Source: CAIYHK01 sp964638795 (GTDB lineage: Bacteria > Actinomycetota > Acidimicrobiia > Acidimicrobiales > Ilumatobacteraceae). From it: a stretch of 5,938 bases of DNA. The stretch spans positions 1 through 5,938 of the forward strand of contig CAZXAX010000083.1 in NCBI GenBank assembly GCA_964638795.1. The letters run 5' to 3'. Below the pieces are notes generated by a model that saw only the letters and a program-made list of their open reading frames with translations, was not told the origin of the DNA and made no database searches. Numbering within the stretch: position 1 is the first letter of the stretch; every line of letters begins with the position of its first letter. Both the position numbers and the translations under genes were made by a program. This document shows, one piece after another, positions 1 to 5,678 of the stretch.

Positions 1-2
1 GT

Positions 3-107
3 TTGGTTGACGCGATTGAGTGCTGGGTGTTCCAGCACGGCATCCGCCACATGGGCGAACTAGAACATGCCCGAGCCTTGGTTGGGCTCGGGGGCATGAC
101 CTCGTAG
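3..107 (+). CDS. Probable DinB-superfamily protein, C-terminal end only (5' truncated by window edge)
   Basis: An open frame enters from the left edge and ends at TAG 105-107, giving about 34 residues: LVDAIECWVFQHG..., then RHMGELEHARALVGLGGMTS. The RHMGELEHAR segment, an amphipathic helix with a histidine followed by a hydrophobic/E pattern, resembles the last helix of DinB/DUF664-type four-helix proteins, where a histidine completes the three-histidine metal site. DinB here means the YfiT/DinB thiol-transferase-like fold, not DNA polymerase IV. The stop overlaps the next gene's GTG by one base (TAGTG), which supports this frame as truly coding and suggests translational coupling to the AlkB gene. 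The other two forward frames are less convincing: one has early stops and the other a low-complexity Ser/Thr/Ala tail. Family assignment rests on a short tail and is moderate at best. Confidence 0.55.
   Translation: MVDAIECWVFQHGIRHMGELEHARALVGLGGMTS
20..38 (+). other. Perfect 7-bp hairpin inside the DinB-like reading frame
   Basis: GTGCTGG (20-26) is the exact reverse complement of CCAGCAC (32-38), separated by a five-base loop. It lies inside the coding end of the upstream gene, with no T-tract after it, so it is not a classical terminator. It could be a chance result of codon choice or part of an RNA structure upstream of alkB together with the hairpin at 66-98. Confidence 0.4.
66..98 (+). 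other. Strong GC-rich hairpin just upstream of the alkB start
   Basis: CCCGAGCC (70-77) pairs with GGCTCGGG (85-92) around a seven-base loop. After a two-G bulge (93-94) the stem continues with CATG (66-69) against CATG (95-98), giving 12 base pairs. It lies within the last codons of the DinB-like gene and ends eight bases before the GTG start at 107. The G-run at 90-94, the only purine-rich stretch near that start, is in the 3' arm. No U-tract follows, so intrinsic termination is unlikely. A role in coupling alkB translation to translation of the preceding gene is an inference. Confidence 0.45.
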
Positions 108-706
108 TGGAAAACTGGTTTCCTCACAAAGAGTCGAGGAACTTGTTGCCTTATGACGGTGAGATCGATCTCTTTGAGGACGCATTCGACTCCCCGAACA
201 CCGATCTAGACCAGCTAATCCAAGATTTGGCATGGTCCCAGCAGCAAATTGTTGTCTTTAATCGCCTCCACAACGAGCCACGATTATCGGCTTGGTATGG
301 CGACCCGAATTGCTCCTACACGTACTCCGGAATCACATTGATCCCCAAACCCTGGGTGGAGCCATTACTCACCATCAAAAAGACTTGCGAGGAACTAAGC
401 GGCGCGATATTCAACTCGGTGTTGGCAAATCTTTACCGAGACGGAAACGACTCCATGGGATGGCACGCCGACAACGAACCCGAACTTGGCCCCAATCCAA
501 CTATCGCCTCTGTCAGTTTCGGCGCTGAGCGGCGCTTTGATCTGCGACATCGAATCAGCAATGAAAAGGTGCAGATAGTGCTGCCTCATGGCTCGATCTT
601 GGTGATGTCTGGCGAAACCCAATCACACTGGCTGCATTCAATTGCGAAAACCAAGAAAGTGCGCGAACCACGCGTCAATCTCACTTACAGGATGATTCAA
701 CTTTGA
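107..706 (+). CDS. alkB: AlkB-family Fe(II)/2-oxoglutarate-dependent dioxygenase (alkylation repair, ALKBH2-like)
   Basis: This 199-residue protein has the features of AlkB-type demethylases, which oxidatively remove methyl groups such as 1-methyladenine and 3-methylcytosine from nucleic acids using Fe(II), O2 and 2-oxoglutarate. The N-terminus has NLLPYDGEI (12-20), matching the conserved opening of this subgroup. RLSAWYGDP (59-67) and YTYSGI (71-76) form the substrate-side region, and FNSVLANLYRDG (102-113) precedes the iron motif H120-x-D122 in GWHADNEPELG. The third iron ligand is probably H177 (WLHSIAKTKKV), and R189 and R195 in PRVNLTYR would bind 2-oxoglutarate. All catalytic residues appear intact. 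The frame is open further upstream, but GTG 107 is preferred because it overlaps the previous stop (TAGTG) and gives the expected N-terminal length. TTG 143 or 146 would remove conserved sequence. The precise substrate (DNA, RNA or other) cannot be told from sequence. Confidence 0.9.
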   Translation: MENWFPHKESRNLLPYDGEIDLFEDAFDSPNTDLDQLIQDLAWSQQQIVVFNRLHNEPRLSAWYGDPNCSYTYSGITLIPKPWVEPLLTIKKTCEELSGAIFNSVLANLYRDGNDSMGWHADNEPELGPNPTIASVSFGAERRFDLRHRISNEKVQIVLPHGSILVMSGETQSHWLHSIAKTKKVREPRVNLTYRMIQL

Positions 707-707
707 A

Positions 708-1433
708 TCAATCGCGGCTGAACAATCCTCCGAGTGATGCCGCTGGTCCAGATGAACCATTTGCACTACCGAGCGCAGCTTGGATCCAGCCTAGGAACTC
801 ATTGGGATTACGTGACTGCACAAGCACTCGGCCCGGCCCCGTGAAATCAAACACCAAGCCTTCACCGGTCTTCACCATTTGCACTATTCCACCCGTAGCT
901 TTTCGCAGTGACATCTGAACCGATGCGTCATAGGCAACCATGTGGCCGGTATCGACTGTGATCTTTTCTCCAGGTGCAAGGTTCCAAGTTTCTAGGGCGC
1001 CATAACACGCGATCACGATCGGACCACTCCCAGAAGCATGCATGACAAATCCGCCTTCAGAACCAAAGAAGTTTTTGAAGCCACCCCACTTGGTATCAAT
1101 GTTCACGGTTAGCGCCGATGCCAGCCATGAGCCGCGCTGAACCACGAGCCCCTCGGCTGGGGTGTCGAGCACAATCACATCGCCTGCGAGGCGCGGCGCA
1201 ACATCAACAAAGCCGCCCTGCGGTGGAGCCTTGTACGTGGTCAAAAAGAATGATTCTCCACCCAGTGCAGCCCGCTTCAGCGACTTCAGCACACCACCTT
1301 CGGCTTTTGCCTCAAGCACTACACCGTCAGAAGTGGCCATCATGGCACCGGCTTCGGCGCGAACTGTCTCATTGGGTTCGAGGGTCAACCTTGCAATACC
1401 AAAGGCTGGAGCGTTGCGAATTTCAATCTGCAT
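708..1433 (-). CDS. AIM24 / TIGR00266 family protein
   Basis: A 241-residue protein of the AIM24 family (TIGR00266, formerly DUF124), a beta-rich fold found in bacteria and in a mitochondrial protein (Aim24) linked to inner-membrane organisation. The biochemical role of the bacterial members is not established. Family-like features in order are: the MQIEI start, EAGAM at 27-31, SLKRAALGGESFF at 51-63, GSWLAS at 101-106, DTGHMVAYDAS at 161-171 and GLVFDFTGPGRVLVQSRNP at 192-210. A Gly/Ser/Ala-rich tail ends in GGLFSRD. No signal peptide or membrane helix is evident, so it is probably cytosolic. ATG 1433 is chosen because relatives begin MQ-(I/V)-EI; an in-frame TTG at 1439 would add two residues. 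The gene is transcribed alone, divergent from the NUDIX gene, and its stop is one base from the alkB stop on the other strand. Confidence 0.85.
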   Translation of the reverse strand: MQIEIRNAPAFGIARLTLEPNETVRAEAGAMMATSDGVVLEAKAEGGVLKSLKRAALGGESFFLTTYKAPPQGGFVDVAPRLAGDVIVLDTPAEGLVVQRGSWLASALTVNIDTKWGGFKNFFGSEGGFVMHASGSGPIVIACYGALETWNLAPGEKITVDTGHMVAYDASVQMSLRKATGGIVQMVKTGEGLVFDFTGPGRVLVQSRNPNEFLGWIQAALGSANGSSGPAASLGGLFSRD

Positions 1434-1461
1434 ACCCAATGCTTAGCACCGCAAATTGCCC

Positions 1462-1478
1462 GACTGAATAAAACAGTC
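1462..1478. promoter_or_regulatory. Short inverted repeat, possible operator
   Basis: GACTG (1462-1466) and CAGTC (1474-1478) flank seven A/T bases, forming a 17-base dyad in the middle of the divergent promoter region. It lies 11 bases upstream of the putative -10 of the NUDIX gene, where a regulator could act on both genes. With arms of only five base pairs, it could be chance. Confidence 0.25.
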
Positions 1479-1489
1479 CAGTTGCACCG

Positions 1490-1495
1490 TAAAAT
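1490..1495 (+). promoter_or_regulatory. Candidate -10 element of a near-leaderless NUDIX promoter
   Basis: TAAAAT fits the TANNNT -10 consensus and lies six bases before the ATG at 1502. Transcription would therefore begin at or next to that ATG, a common arrangement for leaderless mRNAs in actinobacteria. No convincing -35 hexamer is seen at the usual spacing. The following AGGGA (1496-1500) could instead be a ribosome-binding site for the ATG at 1508, in which case the promoter would have to be further upstream. Confidence 0.45.
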
Positions 1496-1507
1496 AGGGA
1501 CATGGGT

Positions 1508-1978
1508 ATGCGAGACGGTGACGGCTGGGTGTTGTGTCACTGTTCCCGCCACCACTGGGGGCTTTACGGTGCGGCTGGCCTTCTAGTCGTGCGCCGAGAT
1601 CTGGAAGAGCCGCATGTCCTACTGCAATTGCGCGCCGCGTGGACTCATGGTGGTGGCACTTGGGCAATTCCCGGCGGTGCACTTGATTCACATGAATCCC
1701 CAATTGAAGCTGCGATTCGCGAAGCCGAGGAAGAAGCCGGGATCCTCGCCCACCATTTGGAAGTCAAAGGCATCTACTCCGATGACCACGGGAACTGGCG
1801 CTACGACACGGTTATTGCCCATGCACATTCCGATGCTGGTGCGCGACTCGCGAACCACGAAGCTGACGACTTTCGCTGGGTGATGTTGCACGAAGTTCCA
1901 GATCATGATCTGCACCCAGGGCTACGCAGTTCATGGGATTCCGTGCATGCTCACGTGCTCCAGACTCTGCGCGACTAA
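1508..1978 (+). CDS. NUDIX hydrolase (MutT-like)
   Basis: A 156-residue NUDIX pyrophosphohydrolase. This family cleaves nucleoside diphosphates linked to another moiety, including (oxidised) NTPs, sugar nucleotides and dinucleotides. The NUDIX box is complete from G57 to I79, with E63, R71, E72, E75, E76 and G78 in the required spacing, so metal binding and catalysis should be intact. It is preceded by TWAIPGG (51-57). The N-terminus has C10-x-C12 and a HHWG segment (15-18) before YGAAGLL (20-26), a layout I associate with actinobacterial relatives; whether it binds a metal is unknown. Two in-frame ATGs compete. ATG 1508 has AGGGA at a good spacing of seven bases; ATG 1502 would suit a leaderless transcript from TAAAAT at 1490-1495 and adds only two residues. 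The GNAT gene follows closely, so the two are probably co-transcribed. The substrate cannot be predicted. Confidence 0.88.
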   Translation: MRDGDGWVLCHCSRHHWGLYGAAGLLVVRRDLEEPHVLLQLRAAWTHGGGTWAIPGGALDSHESPIEAAIREAEEEAGILAHHLEVKGIYSDDHGNWRYDTVIAHAHSDAGARLANHEADDFRWVMLHEVPDHDLHPGLRSSWDSVHAHVLQTLRD

Positions 1979-1986
1979 AGATTCTT

Positions 1987-2454
1987 TTGAAGATCGTTCC
2001 GATTCCAGCGGACCTTGTGATTCGAAACATGGTTGCGGGTTGGAGCCACCGAGCTTGGAGCATTGACTTCCCGGGCGATACTGAACAGACGTACTTAGAT
2101 CTGTACGAGCAGTCGTCACACAATGCGAGTTCTCTCCCCTACGTATGTGTTGCGATCGCAGATGATGAGGCAGTAGTTGGCACAGCAACCCTTGTCGCTG
2201 ACGACGAATTGCCAGGTTTTGATGCTCTAAGCCCGTGGCTTGCTGCTGTTTGGGTGGAGCCCGAACACCGAGGTATTGGCATAGCCAACGCAATGGTTAA
2301 TCACATTGAAGCCACTGCATCTGTGCTCGGTTACAAACATTTGCACTTGTACACACATGACCAACAGAGCTGGTACTTGCGTCACAACTGGGAGATTATT
2401 GGCGTGGGGTCTCTTGCACACCACACGGTCACAGTGATGCAGAAGGCCCTTTAG
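1987..2454 (+). CDS. GNAT-family N-acetyltransferase
   Basis: This protein of about 155 residues carries the GNAT acetyl-CoA fold. Motif A is clear: LAAVWVEPEHRGIGIANAM (85-103), with the R95-G-x-G98-x-A100 pyrophosphate loop after the central beta strand, then a helix (VNHIEATASVLGY). HLHLYTHDQQSWYLRHNWE supplies the later strand and the aromatic residues near the C-terminus typical of the family. The earlier VGTATLVADDEL is strand 4/motif D-like. The acceptor (protein, amine or small molecule) cannot be inferred. The frame is open back to 1933, but that would overlap the NUDIX gene by about 45 bases. TTG 1987 gives a normal N-terminus (MKIVPIPADL) eight bases after the NUDIX stop, with only a weak purine stretch (AAAGA) upstream, so coupling is likely. 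ATG 2029 is the next alternative. Its TAG stop overlaps the stop codon of the MFS gene on the opposite strand. Confidence 0.82.
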   Translation: MKIVPIPADLVIRNMVAGWSHRAWSIDFPGDTEQTYLDLYEQSSHNASSLPYVCVAIADDEAVVGTATLVADDELPGFDALSPWLAAVWVEPEHRGIGIANAMVNHIEATASVLGYKHLHLYTHDQQSWYLRHNWEIIGVGSLAHHTVTVMQKAL

Positions 2455-3677
2455 GAATCTGCGGTTACTTCGTCAGGTAGGTGACGCACTTCCCTTGCAC
2501 TAAAGCAAAGCAGGGTTGCAATCACAGCAATTACAGAACCAGCGACAAGTGCCGTCGACGGGCTTGTGCGTGCCGCCAAGGGACCCGCAATAACTAGCCC
2601 GAGTGGCACAAGAATGTTTGACCCCAGCGCATCGTAGGAAAATACTCGCGAAAGCGATCCACTCGGGATGCGCGACTGCACTGCAGTCATCCAAAGAACC
2701 GAAAAAATGTCGATTCCCACACCAGCCATAAACGCAAAAGGCACCACAACGAGAATTGGTGGGTGAAGACCGATCACAAACATGAAAACAGACGGCAGGA
2801 GAATTGCAATCATTGCAGCTCGCATCGGCTGACGCGGTCGATACTTCAACGCAACCACCACACCAAACAGCATCCCAAGGCTCTCTGAACCCATCACAAT
2901 CCCCCAATCACGGGCACCGTGATACACACGGTCAAATTGCAACGGGCCAAGAACGGTAATAACTGATTCGAACGCCATGTTGATAAAAGCAAACGATGCG
3001 ATCACAGCAATAACCCACTGTCGCGAAACAACCTCGCGCCAACCGTGAAGCAGGTCACCGAGCATTGTGGCTTCTTTTTCAACATTTGCTGGCGGGTTGC
3101 TCACACGGATCGTCAGAACCAGCACACCCGCACACACAAATGATGCGCCGTCAATCAGCAATGCCCACTCTGGCCCGGCAAAGGCGACGATTGACCCACC
3201 AAGAAAAGCTCCGATGATGTTTCCAAAGTTGGCAGTAAATCCCATCATTGAATTTGCCGATTGAAGCTGGTGTTCCTCAATGATCTCTGGCATCAAGCCA
3301 CCGAATGCCGGCCACCACATCGCAACACCGATCCCAAAAAGCACGTTTGTGAGACACAGCAACGGCACTGTTGCGGTCCCAGTCATAAACAACAGAGCTT
3401 GAATCACCGTGATCGCAGCCGCGATCAAATCCATCCCACCAACCAGCAGCGTGCGTTTCACTCGGTCGGCGATAACACCACCAAAGAGCATGAAAATGAT
3501 CATCGGAACCCAGACCGAGAACATCACGATGCTCAGTGAAAATTCATTCGTGCCTTCTAGTTCGAGAACCCCAAAGGACATCGCAATCGGCGACATACCG
3601 TTGCCGATGTTTGATAAGAACCGCGCTGTGATCAGTTTCCTGTAGTCGCCAACACCGACTAGTTCCCTAATTCCCAT
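2451..3677 (-). CDS. MFS transporter, MFS_3 (EntS-like exporter) family
   Basis: A 408-residue major facilitator with about twelve hydrophobic segments, placed in the inner membrane as a proton-coupled carrier. MFS motif A is present after the second segment as GGVIADRVKR (66-75). The segment PAFGGLMPEII (123-133) followed by LQSANSMMGFTANFGNIIGAFLGG, and SRVFSYDALGSNILVPLGL near the C-terminus, are typical of the MFS_3 group that includes the enterobactin exporter EntS and macrolide-efflux-like proteins. Export of a small molecule is the expected role, but the substrate is unknown. A cytoplasmic loop of about 45 residues rich in charged residues (around NPPANVEKEATM) separates the two halves. 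ATG 3677 is chosen because it follows the upstream ATPase stop by ten bases and gives the usual N-terminus (ELVGVGDYRKLITARFLSN). A TTG at 3737 would add twenty residues inside the ATPase gene. No strong ribosome-binding site is seen, suggesting translational coupling to the ABC genes. Confidence 0.88.
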   Translation of the reverse strand: MGIRELVGVGDYRKLITARFLSNIGNGMSPIAMSFGVLELEGTNEFSLSIVMFSVWVPMIIFMLFGGVIADRVKRTLLVGGMDLIAAAITVIQALLFMTGTATVPLLCLTNVLFGIGVAMWWPAFGGLMPEIIEEHQLQSANSMMGFTANFGNIIGAFLGGSIVAFAGPEWALLIDGASFVCAGVLVLTIRVSNPPANVEKEATMLGDLLHGWREVVSRQWVIAVIASFAFINMAFESVITVLGPLQFDRVYHGARDWGIVMGSESLGMLFGVVVALKYRPRQPMRAAMIAILLPSVFMFVIGLHPPILVVVPFAFMAGVGIDIFSVLWMTAVQSRIPSGSLSRVFSYDALGSNILVPLGLVIAGPLAARTSPSTALVAGSVIAVIATLLCFSAREVRHLPDEVTADS

Positions 3678-3687
3678 TGCAACTAGT

Positions 3688-4665
3688 TCAGGACTCTGGG
3701 TAGTGGCACGCCACCCGATGGCCGGGAACCACTTCAATTAGTTGTGGTTCCACCTCGGCACACTGATCCGTGGCTTTCCAACAGCGGGTACGAAACCGGC
3801 ACCCTGAAGGCGGATTGACCGGCGATGGCACGTCACCCGTGAGCATGATGCGCTTGCGCTCGCGGCCAACTTTGGGGTCGGCAACCGGTGCAGCTGACAT
3901 CAAAGCCTTTGTATACGGATGCCGTGGCGTCTTGTAGACGTTCGTGGCATCGCCGTACTCCACAAACTTACCGAGGTACATAACTGCAACTTCATCTGCG
4001 ATGTGGCGCACCACAGCGAGGTCATGCGCAATGAAGATGAAAGAAAGACCAAAGTTATTCTGCAAGCCTTCAAGAAGGTTGAGGATCTGAGATTGGATCG
4101 AAACATCAAGTGCGGATACGGGCTCGTCTGCCACGATGATCTTGGGATTGAGAGCAAGTGCGCGTGCAATGCCTACGCGTTGCCTTTGCCCACCTGAGAA
4201 TTCGTGCGGGAAACGATTGAAGTGTTCAGGGTTGAGACCCACTAGCTCCATGAGTTCTTGTACGCGTTGGCGCCGACCCTGCTTGTCATGAGTCTTTTGC
4301 ACCTTCATCGGGGTTGCGATGCTCTCACCAATTGAGTGGCGCGGGTTCAAACATGCATATGGATCCTGAAACACAAACTGAATGTCACGACGAACCTGGT
4401 TCAAGTCGCGCTCGTTAAGCGTGGCTAGATCAACGCCATTTAGCTTTACAGCACCGTCCGTTGGCTTTAAAAGCATCGCCAGCACTCGGCCGAGAGTCGA
4501 TTTCCCGCATCCTGATTCACCAACAACACCCAAGGTCGTGCCGGCTTCCAACTTGAAGGACACGTCATCAACCGCGAGAACTTGGTCGGTTGGACGCAAC
4601 AACCACTTCGAGGCACCAGTTGGGAAATACTTCTTCACATGATCGGCTTCAAGCACGGTGGCCAT
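3688..4665 (-). CDS. dppF: Peptide/nickel-type ABC transporter ATP-binding protein, DppF/OppF class
   Basis: This 325-residue ATPase is the second nucleotide-binding subunit of a dipeptide/oligopeptide-type importer and would sit on the cytoplasmic face of the permease pair. Walker A is GESGCGKST (49-57), the Q-loop is Q100 in FVFQDP, the signature is FSGGQ (156-160), Walker B is IIVADEP (176-182) and the switch histidine is H214. The KKYFP opening and ARALALNPKI are typical of the OppF/DppF class. The C-terminal oligo/dipeptide domain (HPYTKAL at 249-255) is followed by C289, C295, C302 and C320, the cysteine set that in some family members binds a [4Fe-4S] cluster. ATG 4665 overlaps the upstream stop (TGATG) with GAAAGG nine bases before it; GTG 4668 is an almost equal alternative. 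The actual substrate may be peptides, but related systems import nickel, opines or sugars. Confidence 0.92.
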   Translation of the reverse strand: MATVLEADHVKKYFPTGASKWLLRPTDQVLAVDDVSFKLEAGTTLGVVGESGCGKSTLGRVLAMLLKPTDGAVKLNGVDLATLNERDLNQVRRDIQFVFQDPYACLNPRHSIGESIATPMKVQKTHDKQGRRQRVQELMELVGLNPEHFNRFPHEFSGGQRQRVGIARALALNPKIIVADEPVSALDVSIQSQILNLLEGLQNNFGLSFIFIAHDLAVVRHIADEVAVMYLGKFVEYGDATNVYKTPRHPYTKALMSAAPVADPKVGRERKRIMLTGDVPSPVNPPSGCRFRTRCWKATDQCAEVEPQLIEVVPGHRVACHYPES

Positions 4666-5678
4666 CACACACTGCCTTTCGCGCCAATTTGCAGCAATTG
4701 CGATTCAGGAAGATGGCAGGCACTGCGGCTCTTACCAACGGCATGCAGCTGTGGCGCCTCGGTACGGCAGAGTGAATTCTCGCCGAGTTCAAATCGACAA
4801 CGCGGATGAAAAGCACAACCAGTCGGCAAATTGATGAGCGAAGGTGGCGCTCCCGAGATCGTCTGCAATGCCCCACGTGAACTGTCATCAAGACTGTGCA
4901 CCGAACCCAACAAGCCAACTGTGTATGGATGTGTTGGGGTATCAAACAACTCATTCACATCCGCTACCTCAACCGCGTGCCCCGCATACATCACCATGAC
5001 GCGATCAGCGGTTTCGGCGATCACGCCAAGGTCATGGGTAATGAGCATTACCGCTGACCCATATTCTTCTTGGAGAGTTCCGATGAGTTCCAGAATCTGC
5101 GCTTGCACCGTGACATCAAGTGCAGTTGTGGGTTCGTCAGCGATTAACAACTGCGGGTTATTGACCAGAGCAATTGCAATCACAATGCGTTGACGCATAC
5201 CGCCGGAGAATTCATGAGGGAAGGAATCCATACGCTTCATGGGTTCGGGGATTCCCACTTTCACCATGGCGTTCAGAACAATTTCACGAACTTCTGATTT
5301 GGTCGCCTTCGGGTGGTGAATCAAATAAGCCTCTGCGATTTGATTGCCAACGGTATAGAACGGATTCAACGCAGTTAAAGGATCTTGAAACACCATCGCC
5401 ATCTGCCGCCCGCGCAGTGTTCGCAACTCCTCATCATCAACTTCAAGCAAATTCTTGCCATTCATGATTATTTCGCCACTCACGTCTACTTGAGTGCCGA
5501 AGTTGAGGCGCATGATTGCATTGGCCGTTACCGACTTGCCTGAGCCACTCTCGCCCACGATGCCAAGAGTTTCGCCAGGCATCACATCAAATGACACACC
5601 GTCCACTGCCTTCACCACACCGTCTTGGGTGTGGAAAGAAACATGCAGATCACGTATTGAAATCAACGGCGAAGTCAT
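4665..5678 (-). CDS. dppD: Peptide/nickel-type ABC transporter ATP-binding protein, DppD/OppD class
   Basis: This 337-residue ATPase pairs with the DppF-type protein to power the importer. It opens with LISIRDLHVSFHTQDG, characteristic of the OppD/DppD class. All motifs are present: Walker A GESGSGKS (42-49), Q98 in MVFQDP, FSGGM (157-161) as signature (M in place of Q is normal for DppD-type subunits), LLIADEP (177-183) as Walker B, and H215. The C-terminal domain has HPYTVGLLGS (250-259), then C288, C294, C304 and C321, a second possible iron-sulfur site. The ATG overlaps the permease stop by four bases (ATGA), with GGGA six bases upstream as the likely ribosome-binding site, and the stop overlaps the dppF start. 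This tight packing argues for co-transcription and coupled translation. Confidence 0.93.
   Translation of the reverse strand: MTSPLISIRDLHVSFHTQDGVVKAVDGVSFDVMPGETLGIVGESGSGKSVTANAIMRLNFGTQVDVSGEIIMNGKNLLEVDDEELRTLRGRQMAMVFQDPLTALNPFYTVGNQIAEAYLIHHPKATKSEVREIVLNAMVKVGIPEPMKRMDSFPHEFSGGMRQRIVIAIALVNNPQLLIADEPTTALDVTVQAQILELIGTLQEEYGSAVMLITHDLGVIAETADRVMVMYAGHAVEVADVNELFDTPTHPYTVGLLGSVHSLDDSSRGALQTISGAPPSLINLPTGCAFHPRCRFELGENSLCRTEAPQLHAVGKSRSACHLPESQLLQIGAKGSV

Larger units (their letters stand above)
1434..1507. promoter_or_regulatory. Divergent intergenic region between the AIM24 and NUDIX genes
   Basis: This is the only real intergenic space in the window, about 70 bases of AT-richer sequence between two divergent starts, so promoters for both directions should lie here. 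The rightward -10 is annotated separately. For the leftward gene I see only a weak hexamer, TAAGCA on the minus strand (1445-1440), six bases before ATG 1433. It lacks the final T of a good -10, so its promoter is unresolved. Confidence 0.6.

Noticed and set aside
66..98. Hairpin read as a Rho-independent terminator after the DinB-like gene
   Set aside because: It lies inside the reading frame before the TAG at 105-107, and no T-tract follows it on the plus strand.
20..706. Longer AlkB reading frame starting at GTG 20
   Set aside because: The added 29 residues are low-complexity, Arg/Pro/His-rich, overlap the better-looking DinB-like frame, and are not expected in AlkB proteins. The TAGTG overlap fixes the start at 107 more convincingly.
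1933..1986. Longer GNAT start inside the NUDIX gene
   Set aside because: It would overlap the NUDIX coding end by about 45 bases and add residues that do not fit the GNAT N-terminus; TTG 1987 fits better.
1931..2293. Minus-strand open frame opposite the GNAT gene
   Set aside because: It overlaps a clear GNAT coding sequence, has an improbable composition and shows no family resemblance.
2500..2907. Cysteine-rich 135-codon open frame on the minus strand
   Set aside because: It is an alternate-frame shadow inside the well-supported MFS gene, with no recognisable domain.
3678..3737. Upstream TTG start for the MFS protein
   Set aside because: It would read through the last codons of dppF in another frame and add twenty residues before a normal MFS N-terminus at ATG 3677.
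3919..4197. Plus-strand 92-codon open frame opposite dppF
   Set aside because: It is antisense to conserved ABC ATPase motifs, whose codon constraint explains the open frame; no independent start signal or domain is visible.
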